Below, piece by piece: positions 1 through 7,403 of a stretch of 64,000 nucleotides of DNA (its first letter is position 1; every line of letters begins with the position of its first letter). The stretch covers positions 5,890,001 through 5,954,000 of the forward strand of contig NZ_FYEY01000001.1 in the NCBI RefSeq assembly GCF_900187385.1. The letters are read 5' to 3'. The DNA is from Streptomyces sp. 2114.4. Lineage in GTDB: Bacteria; Actinomycetota; Actinomycetes; Streptomycetales; Streptomycetaceae. Under the pieces are notes generated by a model that saw only the letters and a program-made list of their open reading frames with translations, had not been told where the DNA came from and did no database searches. The position numbers and the translations under genes were made by a program.

Positions 1-212
1 GCGCTGTTGAACCAGACCTCGCCCTCGGACGGGACGAGTTGACCGGAGAGACATTTCAGAAGGGTGGTCTTGCCACTCCCGCGCGGGCCGGTGACGGCGA
101 GGATCTCGCCTTCGCGGACCCCGACGGAGACTCCGGCGAGGGCCGAGGTGCCGCCGTGCGCGTGGTGCAGGCCGCGGGCCCAGAGAACGTCGTTGTCAGG
201 CGGGGCCACCAT
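1..212 (-). CDS. ABC transporter ATP-binding protein (N-terminal part, cut by window edge)
   Basis: Only the first ~70 codons lie in the window; the rest runs off the left edge. The start ATG at 212 has an AGAGGTG ribosome-binding site 6-7 nt upstream. The peptide reads into a Walker A motif (GPRGSGKT, about residues 44-51) followed by TTLLKCLSGQLVPSEG, the usual order of an ABC ATPase before the Q-loop. The signature and Walker B motifs are outside the window, so substrate and import or export direction cannot be told. The neighbouring polyamine genes are separated by a 214-bp spacer holding an inverted repeat, so this need not be part of that pathway. Confidence 0.8.
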   Translation of the reverse strand, partial: MVAPPDNDVLWARGLHHAHGGTSALAGVSVGVREGEILAVTGPRGSGKTTLLKCLSGQLVPSEGEVWFNS

Positions 213-339
213 CTGCGCACCTCTTGTTGTAGGCGTCGAATCGTTCCCCCGGCCGGGTGAACGACCATGGAGGGTATCGGTCACTAGCACGGTAAAGACT
301 GGTGACCCCCGGTATTCGTGGCTTGGCAGCACAACGGCC

Positions 340-375
340 CAGATTCACTCGTATGGCTTGAAGTGAGTGAATCTG
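340..375. promoter_or_regulatory. Inverted repeat with ATTCACT...AGTGAAT core upstream of the ABC ATPase gene
   Basis: Perfect 11-bp arms (CAGATTCACTC at 340-350, GAGTGAATCTG at 365-375) flank GTATGGCTTGAAGT. It sits ~130 bp upstream of the minus-strand ATPase start, in the only spacer (213-426) before the convergently oriented end of the aminotransferase gene. The same composite, ATTCACTC followed by GCTTGAAGTGA, recurs at 43677-43709. I infer an operator for a DNA-binding regulator; no promoter boxes are certain. Confidence 0.45.
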
Positions 376-426
376 AGCCGCTGGATGTTCAGTTGTGGAT
401 GAGTGCACCAGGAGGTGACGCGAGGG

Positions 427-1788
427 TCAGAGCTTGGCCCAGGCCTCGGTGAGCACGGTGCGCAGGATCTGCTCGATCTCGTCGAAGACCGGCTGGTCCG
501 CGATCAGCGGCGGGGCGAGCTGGATGACCGGGTCGCCTCGGTCGTCGGCGCGGCAGTAGAGACCGTTGTCGTACAGCGCCTTGGAGAGGAAGCCGTACAG
601 GACGCGCTCGGTCTCCTCCTCGTTGAAGGACTCCTTGGTGGCCTTGTCCTTGACGAGTTCGATGCCGTAGAAGAAGCCGTTGCCGCGGACGTCGCCGACG
701 ATCGGCAGGTCGTGCAGCTTCTGCAGGGTGCTCAGGAAGTTGCCCTCGTTGTCGAGGACGTGCTGGTTGAGGCCCTCGCGCTCGAAGATGTCGAGGTTGG
801 CGACGCCGACGGCCGCGGAGACCGGGTGGCCGCCGAAGGTGTAGCCGTGCAGGAAGGTGTTGTCGCCCTGGTAGAACGGCTCGGCCAGGCGGTCGGAGAT
901 GATGCAGGCGCCGATCGGGGAGTAGCCCGAGGTCATGCCCTTGGCGCAGGTGATCATGTCCGGGACGTAGCCGAACTTGTCACAGGCGAACGTCGTGCCG
1001 AGGCGGCCGAAGGCGCAGATGACCTCGTCGGAGACGAGCAGGACGTCGTACTGGTCGCAGATCTCGCGGACCCGCTGGAAGTAGCCGGGGGGCGGCGGGA
1101 AGCAGCCGCCGGCGTTCTGCACCGGCTCCAGGAAGACCGCGGCGACGGTCTCGGGGCCCTCGAAGAGGATCTGCTGCTCGATCTGGTCGGCGGCCCAGCG
1201 GCCGAAGGCCTCGGGGTCGTCGCCGTGGATCGGGGCGCGGTAGATGTTGGTGTTCGGCACCTTGTGCGCGCCGGGGACCAGCGGCTCGAAGGGGGCCTTC
1301 AGGCCGGGCAGACCGGTGATGGACAGGGCGCCCTGCGGGGTGCCGTGGTAGGCCACCGCGCGGGATATCACCTTGTGCTTCATCGGCTTGCCGACGAGCT
1401 TGAAGTACTGCTTGGCCAGCTTCCACGCGGTCTCGACGGCCTCGCCGCCGCCGGTGGTGAAGAAGACCTTGTTGAGGTCGCCGGGGGCCTCGTTGGCCAG
1501 GCGCTCGGCAAGCTCCACGGCCTTGGGGTGGGCGTAGGACCACACGGGGAAGAAGGCCAGCTCCTGCGCCTGCTTGTAGGCGGTCTCGGCGAGCTCGACC
1601 CGGCCGTGGCCGGCGTTGACCACGAAGAGGCCGGCCAGGCCGTCGATGTAGCGCTTGCCCTTGTCGTCGTAGATGTTGGTGCCCTCACCGCGCACGATCG
1701 TGGGCACGGGGGCATTCTCGTACGACGACATGCGGGTGAAGTGCATCCACAGGTGGTCGTAGGCCGTCTTGGAGAGGTCGCCGCTCAT
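427..1788 (-). CDS. Class III PLP-dependent aminotransferase (polyamine / omega-amino acid type)
   Basis: A 453-residue fold-type I aminotransferase of the omega-amino-acid:pyruvate / putrescine aminotransferase group. The PLP-anchoring lysine is K283 in the context ITCAKGMTSGYSP, with the pyridine-N aspartate D254 (LVSDEV). Length is normal for the family. The start ATG lies 2 nt after the stop of the Lrp-type gene, so the two are probably translationally coupled. Orthologues at this position in Streptomyces (SCO5655 type) are assigned to polyamine utilisation; a divergent aminobutyraldehyde dehydrogenase supports a putrescine or monoacetylated/long-chain diamine substrate. The exact amino donor is not provable from sequence; beta-alanine or GABA are alternatives. 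Confidence 0.9.
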   Translation of the reverse strand: MSGDLSKTAYDHLWMHFTRMSSYENAPVPTIVRGEGTNIYDDKGKRYIDGLAGLFVVNAGHGRVELAETAYKQAQELAFFPVWSYAHPKAVELAERLANEAPGDLNKVFFTTGGGEAVETAWKLAKQYFKLVGKPMKHKVISRAVAYHGTPQGALSITGLPGLKAPFEPLVPGAHKVPNTNIYRAPIHGDDPEAFGRWAADQIEQQILFEGPETVAAVFLEPVQNAGGCFPPPPGYFQRVREICDQYDVLLVSDEVICAFGRLGTTFACDKFGYVPDMITCAKGMTSGYSPIGACIISDRLAEPFYQGDNTFLHGYTFGGHPVSAAVGVANLDIFEREGLNQHVLDNEGNFLSTLQKLHDLPIVGDVRGNGFFYGIELVKDKATKESFNEEETERVLYGFLSKALYDNGLYCRADDRGDPVIQLAPPLIADQPVFDEIEQILRTVLTEAWAKL

Positions 1789-1790
1789 CG

Positions 1791-2285
1791 TTATCTCGTT
1801 CCCCAGGTGTAGGTCTGCTTCCGGAGCTTGAGGTACACGAAGCTCTCGGTGGATCGGACGCCGGGAAGCGTGCGGATCCGCTTGTTGATCATTTCCAGAA
1901 GGTGGTCGTCGTCCTCGCAGACGATCTCGATGAGGAGATCGAAGGAGCCTGCCGTCATGACGACGTACTCGACCTCTTCCATGGTCGTCAGGGCGTCGGC
2001 CACGGGGTCGAGGTCACCTTCGACGTTGATGCCGACCATTGCCTGCCGACGGAAACCGACCGTGAGGGGGTCGGTGACCGCGACGATCTGCATCACGCCC
2101 TGGTCGAGCAGTTTCTGTACGCGCTGGCGTACCGCCGCTTCGGACAGGCCGACGGCCTTGCCGATCGCGGCGTACGGACGGCGCCCGTCCTCCTGGAGCT
2201 GCTCGATGATCGCCAGGGAGACGGAGTCGATCGACGGGGTTCCGGTTCTGTCATGACTGTTTCGAGAGGCCGCCACGCCGTTCAC
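1791..2285 (-). CDS. Lrp/AsnC-family transcriptional regulator of polyamine use
   Basis: 164-residue Lrp/AsnC protein: N-terminal helix-turn-helix (AIGKAVGLSEAAVRQRVQKL) followed by a RAM ligand-binding/oligomerisation domain. I start it at GTG 2285 (VNGVAASRNS), preceded by GACGAGG about 10 nt upstream, rather than at the TTG 27 bp earlier, which has no ribosome-binding site. It forms an operon with the aminotransferase downstream and is divergent from an aldehyde dehydrogenase gene, the classical layout for local control of both. The S. coelicolor orthologue SCO5656 has, as I recall, been named EpuRI and linked to polyamine metabolism. The effector in this strain is inferred to be a polyamine or a product of its catabolism. 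Confidence 0.92.
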   Translation of the reverse strand: MNGVAASRNSHDRTGTPSIDSVSLAIIEQLQEDGRRPYAAIGKAVGLSEAAVRQRVQKLLDQGVMQIVAVTDPLTVGFRRQAMVGINVEGDLDPVADALTTMEEVEYVVMTAGSFDLLIEIVCEDDDHLLEMINKRIRTLPGVRSTESFVYLKLRKQTYTWGTR

Positions 2286-2453
2286 TGTGCACGAGCCTCG
2301 TCTGTCATGCAACCCCCGGACGATGAAATTAGTCGTGTCGCGAGCTAAATTTCACTGATTCCGTTGTTCCTGAGTGGCGGGTGTGTCGAAAACGTGGGTC
2401 CCATGGCTAGGGTGGAGCCACATCACCGGATATCTGACTGAAGGGGGCGCACA
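2286..2453. promoter_or_regulatory. Divergent control region, Lrp-type regulator / aldehyde dehydrogenase
   Basis: 168 bp separate the two divergent starts. The stretch 2325-2375 is notably AT-rich for this genome (runs such as AAATTAG and TAAATTTCACTGATT), as expected for an Lrp/AsnC binding and promoter region. A GAAGGGGG ribosome-binding site precedes the GTG at 2454. Exact promoter boxes are not assigned. Confidence 0.45.
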
Positions 2454-3908
2454 GTGACCACCGCACTGCGTCGTCTGCGCAACTACATCGACGGGGAGTT
2501 CCGGGACGCCGCCGACGGGCGGACCACGGAGGTGGTCAATCCCGCCACGGGTGAGGCGTACGCCACCGCCCCTCTCTCGGCCGCCGCCGACGTGGACGCG
2601 GCCATGGCCGCCGCCGAGGCCGCCTTCCCCGCCTGGCGCGACCTGATCCCGGCCGAGCGCCAGAAGGTCCTGCTCAAGATCGCCGACCGCTTCGAGGAGC
2701 GGGCGGAGGAGCTGATCGCCGCCGAGTCCGAGAACTGCGGCAAGCCGATCGCGCTCGTACGGTCCGAGGAAATCCCGCCGATGGTGGACCAGATCCGCTT
2801 CTTCGCGGGTGCCGCCCGGATGCTGGAGGGCCGCGCGTCCGGCGAGTACATGGACGGCTTCACCTCCATCATCCGCCGCGAGCCGGTCGGCGTCTGCGCC
2901 CAGGTCGCGCCGTGGAACTACCCGATGATGATGGCCGTGTGGAAGTTCGCCCCGGCGCTGGCCGCGGGCAACACCGTCGTCATCAAGCCGTCGGACACCA
3001 CCCCGGCCTCCACGGTGCTGATCGCCGACATCATCGGCAGCGTGCTGGACGAACTGGGCCACTCCCGCGGCGTGTTCAACGTCATCTGCGGTGACCGCGA
3101 GACCGGGCGCCTGATGGTCGAGCACAAGGTCCCCGCGATGGCCTCGATCACCGGCTCCGTGCGCGCCGGTATGCAGGTCGCCGAGTCCGCCTCCAAGGAC
3201 CTCAAGCGGGTCCACCTGGAGCTGGGCGGCAAGGCGCCGGTCGTCGTCTTCGAGGACACCGACATCCCCAAGGCCGTCGAGGACATCTCGGTGGCCGGCT
3301 ACTTCAACGCCGGCCAGGACTGTACGGCCGCCACCCGTGTCCTCGTCCACGAGTCCATCCACGACGAGTTCGTCGCCGCGCTGGCCAAGGCCGCCGCGGA
3401 GACCAAGACCGGCGCGGTCGACGACGAGGACGTGCTCTACGGCCCGCTGAACAACGCCAACCAGCTGAAGCAGGTCAAGGGCTTCATCGAGCGGCTGCCC
3501 GCGCACGCCAAGATCGAGGCGGGCGGCGAACAGGTCGGCGACAAGGGCTACTTCTTCGCCCCGACCGTCATCTCGGGCCTCAAGCAGGACGACGAGATCA
3601 TCCAGCACGAGGTCTTCGGCCCGGTCATCACCGTCCAGTCCTTCTCCGACGAGAAGCAGGCGGTCCAGTGGGCCAACGGCGTCGAGTACGCGCTCGCGTC
3701 CTCGGTGTGGACCAAGGACCACGCCCGTGCCATGCGAATGTCCAAGACCCTCGACTTCGGCTGTGTGTGGATCAACACCCACATCCCGCTCGTCGCCGAG
3801 ATGCCGCACGGCGGATTCAAGAAGTCCGGCTACGGCAAGGACCTTTCGGCCTACGGCTTCGACGACTACACCCGCATCAAGCACGTGATGACCTCGCTGG
3901 ACGGCTGA
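2454..3908 (+). CDS. Gamma-aminobutyraldehyde dehydrogenase
   Basis: 484-residue NAD(P)+-dependent aldehyde dehydrogenase. Family landmarks are all present: the APWNYP motif of the cofactor pocket (152-157), general-base E256 in LELGGK, and nucleophile C290 in NAGQDC. Sequence type and context (divergent from aminotransferase and Lrp regulator, upstream of a polyamine-binding lipoprotein) point to oxidation of 4-aminobutanal to GABA, or of 3-aminopropanal. GTG start with GAAGGGGG 7 nt upstream. Betaine-aldehyde dehydrogenase is the closest alternative activity in this subfamily. Related to the second enzyme at 7404-8921, which suggests division of labour on different aminoaldehydes. Confidence 0.9.
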   Translation: MTTALRRLRNYIDGEFRDAADGRTTEVVNPATGEAYATAPLSAAADVDAAMAAAEAAFPAWRDLIPAERQKVLLKIADRFEERAEELIAAESENCGKPIALVRSEEIPPMVDQIRFFAGAARMLEGRASGEYMDGFTSIIRREPVGVCAQVAPWNYPMMMAVWKFAPALAAGNTVVIKPSDTTPASTVLIADIIGSVLDELGHSRGVFNVICGDRETGRLMVEHKVPAMASITGSVRAGMQVAESASKDLKRVHLELGGKAPVVVFEDTDIPKAVEDISVAGYFNAGQDCTAATRVLVHESIHDEFVAALAKAAAETKTGAVDDEDVLYGPLNNANQLKQVKGFIERLPAHAKIEAGGEQVGDKGYFFAPTVISGLKQDDEIIQHEVFGPVITVQSFSDEKQAVQWANGVEYALASSVWTKDHARAMRMSKTLDFGCVWINTHIPLVAEMPHGGFKKSGYGKDLSAYGFDDYTRIKHVMTSLDG

Positions 3909-3925
3909 TCCGGCAGGTCCGGCTG

Positions 3926-3946
3926 AGCCGGCCGGTCCGGCCGGCT
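3926..3946 (+). terminator. Palindromic hairpin after aldehyde dehydrogenase
   Basis: Perfect 10-bp arms (AGCCGGCCGG / CCGGCCGGCT) around a single T, 18 nt after the stop codon; no T tract, as is common in Streptomyces. It may only attenuate, since the next gene reads in the same direction 120 bp on. Confidence 0.5.
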
Positions 3947-4066
3947 GATCCGGGGCTCCGCCCGTGGGGCGGCCCGGAACGCTCGACACACCGTCGCGGG
4001 CGGAGGCCCGGCAATGGACGCTCTGTCTCTTGCCGCCTCCGCCCGCGGCACGTGAGAGTGCACGCC

Positions 4067-5248
4067 ATGGCTGATCTTTCGCGGCGTGCGCTGCTCCGGG
4101 GTATGGGCGGAACGGGTGTGACGGGGGCGCTGGCCGCCATGACGGGCTGCGGGGTGCCGCCCGCATACGTCAAGGAGGCGGACCGCCAGGGAGCGGACCG
4201 GTCGGCACGCGACCGCAAGCTCGTCTTCGCGAACTGGCCCCTCTACATCGACGTCGACGACCGGCACAAGCAGCGCCGGCCCACCCTTGACGCCTTCGAG
4301 CGGCACACCGGGATCTCCGTGACGTACACCGAGGAGATCAACGACAACGACGAGTTCTTCGGCAAGATCAGCCCCGCGCTGATGAACCACCAGAGCACCG
4401 GCCGGGACCTGATCGTCATCAGCGACTGGATGTGCGCCCGGTTCGTACGGCTGGGGTGGGTCCAGAAGATGGACCGGGCGGCCCAGCCGAATGTCGCCGC
4501 GCACCTCGATCCGCTGCTGCGCACCCCGCACTTCGACCCGGGCCGTACGCACTCCGTGCCCTGGCAGTCCGGGATCACCGGCATCGCCTACAACCGCAAG
4601 AAGCTCGGCCGGGAGATCAAGCACACCGCCGACCTGTGGAAGGACGATCTGCGCGGCCGGGTCACTCTGCTCTCCGGGCTCGACGAGTCGTTCGCGCTGC
4701 TGATGCAGGGCGAGGGGGTGGACATCACCCGCTGGAAGGCCGATGACTTCTACCGGATGACCGACCGCATACGGCGCCTGGTGAGCGAGGGCCACATCAG
4801 GCGGTTCACCGGCAACGACTACATCAAGGACCTGGACTCCGGCGATGTGCTCGCCGCGCAGGCCTACTCGGGCGATGTGATCCAGCTCCAGGCGGACAAC
4901 CCGGACATCGAGTTCGTGGTGCCGCAGGAGGGCGCCGAGCTCTGGGCGGAGAGCCTGCTGATCCCCAACCTCGCGGAGCACAAGCGCAATGCCGAGCGGC
5001 TGATCGACTACTACTACCGGCCGGAGGTCGCCGCGGAGCTCGCCGCCTGGGTCAACTACGTCTGTCCCGTACCGGCCGCGCGCGAGGTGCTGGCCTCGTC
5101 CAAGGACAAGGAGCGCGCCGCGCTCGCCGAGGACCCGCTGATCTTCCCCGATGACGCGATGCGCCGGCGGCTGGCCATCGCCCGCGACATCACGTCCAAG
5201 GAGCGGCCCGCCTTCGCCAAGGAGTGGAACGCGATCGTGGGGTTGTAG
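4067..5248 (+). CDS. Polyamine ABC transporter substrate-binding lipoprotein (PotD/PotF family, Tat type)
   Basis: 393 residues from ATG 4067, chosen because GAGAG lies 8 nt upstream and because the signal peptide then starts properly: twin-arginine SRRALLRG at 5-12 and lipobox MTGC with lipidation Cys28. The mature part has the spermidine/putrescine-binding pattern (FANWPLYIDVDD, RPTLDAFERHTGISVTY, EINDNDEFFGKI). It is a solute-binding protein without its own permease next to it, so it probably feeds the PotABC-like transporter at 10.3-13.3 kb, whose cognate binding protein (9028-10275) is a paralogue. Folded export by Tat followed by lipid anchoring is typical for Streptomyces lipoproteins. 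Confidence 0.9.
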   Translation: MADLSRRALLRGMGGTGVTGALAAMTGCGVPPAYVKEADRQGADRSARDRKLVFANWPLYIDVDDRHKQRRPTLDAFERHTGISVTYTEEINDNDEFFGKISPALMNHQSTGRDLIVISDWMCARFVRLGWVQKMDRAAQPNVAAHLDPLLRTPHFDPGRTHSVPWQSGITGIAYNRKKLGREIKHTADLWKDDLRGRVTLLSGLDESFALLMQGEGVDITRWKADDFYRMTDRIRRLVSEGHIRRFTGNDYIKDLDSGDVLAAQAYSGDVIQLQADNPDIEFVVPQEGAELWAESLLIPNLAEHKRNAERLIDYYYRPEVAAELAAWVNYVCPVPAAREVLASSKDKERAALAEDPLIFPDDAMRRRLAIARDITSKERPAFAKEWNAIVGL

Positions 5249-5256
5249 GCGTGGTC

Positions 5257-5298
5257 GGGGGCACCCGGCGCAGGGGCGCCCCGGCGCCGGGTGCCCCC
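5257..5298. terminator. Bidirectional terminator between convergent genes
   Basis: Perfect 15-bp stem, GGGGGCACCCGGCGC at 5257-5271 against its complement at 5284-5298, with a 12-nt loop. It lies between the convergent binding-protein and deaminase genes. Confidence 0.85.
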
Positions 5299-5341
5299 AT
5301 GCCGGGTGTCCTCTGCGCCGTCCCGCCGGCCGCCGTCGTGG

Positions 5342-6364
5342 CTAGCCGCGCCACGCCGCCGTGTAGCTGTCGATCTCGGCCGTCAGCCGGGTCTTGGCTG
5401 CGGTGTCCATGAAGGAGGCGGTGACGGCGTTCCGGGCGAGGCCGGCCACGCCCTCGGCGTCCAGGCCCAGCAGCCGGGCGGCGACGCCGTATTCGGTGTT
5501 GAGGTCCGTACCGAACATCGGCGGGTCGTCGCTGTTGATCGTGACCAGCACGCCCGCGTCGACCATCTCCTTGAGCGGGTGCTCCTCCAGGGTGCGCACC
5601 GCGCGGGTGGCGACGTTGGAGGTGGGGCAGACCTCCAGCGGGATGCGGTGCTCGGCGAGATGGGCGAGCAGAGCCGGGTCCTGGGGGGCGCTGGTGCCGT
5701 GGCCGATGCGCTCGGCGCGGAGGTCGGTGAGCGCGTCCCAGATCGTGCCGGGGCCCGTGGTCTCCCCGGCGTGCGGCACGGAGTGCAGACCGGCGGCGAT
5801 GGCGCGGTCGAAGTACGGCTTGAACTGCGGGCGGGCGACGCCGATCTCGGGGCCGCCGAGCCCGAACGACACCAGGCCCTCGGGCTGCAGGTCGCAGGCG
5901 ATACGGGCGGTCTCCTCGGCGGCCTCCAGCCCTGCCTCACCGGGGATGTCGAAGCACCAGCGCAGCACCACGCCCAGCTCCGCCTCCGCCGCCTTGCGGG
6001 CGTCCTCGATGGCCTCGACGAAGGCGGCGTCCGGAATGCCGCGGCTGGTCGAGCTGAAGGGGGTGACGGTCAGTTCGGCGTAGCGGATGTGCTGGCGGGC
6101 CATGTCCCGGGCGACCTCGTAGGTCAGCAGCCGGACGTCCTCGGCATCGCGGATCAGGTCCACGACGGAGAGGTAGACCTCGATGAAGTGCGCGAAGTCG
6201 CGGAAGGTGAAGAAGTCGACCAGCGCTTCGGGATCGGTGGGGACGGCGGAGTCGGGGTGCCGCGCCGCCAGCTCGGCGACGATGCGCGGTGACGCCGATC
6301 CGACGTGGTGGACGTGCAGCTCCGCCTTGGGCAGGCCCGCGATGAAGGCATCGAGATCGGACAA
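5342..6364 (-). CDS. Adenosine-deaminase-superfamily enzyme (adenosine or aminodeoxyfutalosine deaminase)
   Basis: 340 residues. The start is TTG at 6364, decided by a consensus AGGAGG (complement at 6370-6375) 5 nt upstream; a longer reading from ATG 6415 lacks one. Metal and catalytic motifs of the amidohydrolase fold are present: HxH in AELHVHHVGS, PHAGET with catalytic Glu, RIGHGT, and SDDPPMFGTDL. The N-terminal HVHHVGSAS differs from the HVHLDGS usual in true adenosine deaminases. Streptomyces and related actinobacterial members of this subgroup have, as I recall, been shown to deaminate 6-aminodeoxyfutalosine in the futalosine menaquinone pathway, so that role is as likely as purine salvage. 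Confidence 0.85.
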   Translation of the reverse strand: MSDLDAFIAGLPKAELHVHHVGSASPRIVAELAARHPDSAVPTDPEALVDFFTFRDFAHFIEVYLSVVDLIRDAEDVRLLTYEVARDMARQHIRYAELTVTPFSSTSRGIPDAAFVEAIEDARKAAEAELGVVLRWCFDIPGEAGLEAAEETARIACDLQPEGLVSFGLGGPEIGVARPQFKPYFDRAIAAGLHSVPHAGETTGPGTIWDALTDLRAERIGHGTSAPQDPALLAHLAEHRIPLEVCPTSNVATRAVRTLEEHPLKEMVDAGVLVTINSDDPPMFGTDLNTEYGVAARLLGLDAEGVAGLARNAVTASFMDTAAKTRLTAEIDSYTAAWRG

Positions 6365-6369
6365 CGGTT

Positions 6370-6375
6370 CCTCCT
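6370..6375 (-). promoter_or_regulatory. Ribosome-binding site fixing a TTG start
   Basis: Perfect AGGAGG on the minus strand, spaced AACCG from the TTG of the deaminase gene. It outweighs the upstream ATG reading of the same frame. Confidence 0.75.
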
Positions 6376-6578
6376 GGTCAAGGGATGCGCGCGGTGCGCG
6401 GAGAGGCCCCGTCATGCTAAGCGGGGAGCGGGCGGCCGCGGGGTGCAGGGCTGCGGGCCGGCCCCGCGCCCGGCCGCCGGGAAGCCCTGTCCCCGGGAGG
6501 ACCGGCCCCTGGGAAGCCCTGACCCCCGCGAACCCCGACCCCCGAAGCCCGGCCTACGGCTGCGGGACGAAAGCCCGC

Positions 6579-7202
6579 CTACGCCTGCGGCCCGTCCCCC
6601 TCCCGCACTGTCTGCCGCGCCTCCATCAGCGCGAAGCCCAGCAGATTCAGCCCCCGCCAGCGGGCCGGGTCCGCGGCCCGCTCGTCGTCGGCGGCGAGGC
6701 CGATGCCCCATATGCGGTCCATGGGGCTGGCCTCCACCAGCACCCGGGAGTTCGTGCCCAGCAGGAAATCCCGCAGCGCGGCGTCCTGGCCGAATTTATG
6801 GACACTGCCCTCGACGACCAGGCCGAAGCGGTGGTGCTGCCAGGTCTCCTCGTCGAAGCCGCGGACCCGGCGCCCGGCGTCCTTGGCCTGCTTGGGGTGC
6901 CCTGCCGCGAGCACGCGCCGCTCCGCCTCCGTGTCGTCGAACAGCCGGGCCTTGCCGGCCATCATCCAGTGCTCGGCGGTGGCGTACCGGACCCCGTCGA
7001 CGGTGAAGGGGGAGGGCCACCACTGGCTGAAGCAGCTCGCGCCGAGGCTGCCGTCGCGCCGGGGGCTGTGGCCCCAGAAGTGGACGTACTTGACGCGCTC
7101 GCCTGCGGCGGTGGCGCGGCGCAGTTCCTCGACCGAGCGCGGCCCGTCCGCGACGCGCCCGGCAGCCTTCCCCGTGGTGATCCCCGTGTCGTCGTGCATC
7201 AT
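6579..7202 (-). CDS. NADAR (YbiA-like, DUF1768) family protein
   Basis: 207 residues. Family hallmarks are visible: FWGHSPRRDG near the start, SQWWPSPF, YATAEHWMMAGKA, FGQDAALRDFLLGT, and the C-terminal WGIGL...NLLG. NADAR proteins are N-glycosidases; YbiA-like members act on reactive early riboflavin-pathway intermediates, and others remove ADP-ribose adducts. Two adjacent ATG codons (7202, 7199) are possible starts, neither with a clear ribosome-binding site. It is followed 214 bp later by the deaminase gene on the same strand. No DarT-type partner or riboflavin gene is adjacent, so the substrate is open. Confidence 0.85.
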   Translation of the reverse strand: MMHDDTGITTGKAAGRVADGPRSVEELRRATAAGERVKYVHFWGHSPRRDGSLGASCFSQWWPSPFTVDGVRYATAEHWMMAGKARLFDDTEAERRVLAAGHPKQAKDAGRRVRGFDEETWQHHRFGLVVEGSVHKFGQDAALRDFLLGTNSRVLVEASPMDRIWGIGLAADDERAADPARWRGLNLLGFALMEARQTVREGDGPQA

Positions 7203-7284
7203 GCCGGGATTCTGTCAGCGGGCACTGACAACGTGTCGGGGCTTGTACGGCGAGAATCGCAGAATTCGTCGCGTAACCAAAAGG

Positions 7285-7328
7285 CAACAACGGAATCCCT
7301 TGTTGAGACCCTTCTGCTCTGTCAAGAT
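7285..7328 (+). promoter_or_regulatory. Putative promoter and operator of the polyamine transport/oxidation operon
   Basis: TTGTTG (7300-7305) and CAAGAT (7323-7328) are spaced 17 bp, a plausible vegetative promoter 76 bp before the dehydrogenase start. The -35 box is also one arm of an inverted repeat, CAACAA (7285-7290) N9 TTGTTG, which a local regulator could use. Inference only. Confidence 0.4.
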
Positions 7329-7403
7329 CGGCCATCGATTCCGGAAATAGCTACGCCAGGCAGTGCCGCTGAGCGGCCTCGGTGCCCGGCGGAGGAGAAC
7401 ACC

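Noticed and set aside
403-1812. 469-codon plus-strand frame opposite the aminotransferase gene
   Set aside because: Mirror frame produced by GC-biased third positions of the real minus-strand gene; composition is Val/Gly/Leu/Glu-rich with no motif, while the opposite strand has a complete aminotransferase.
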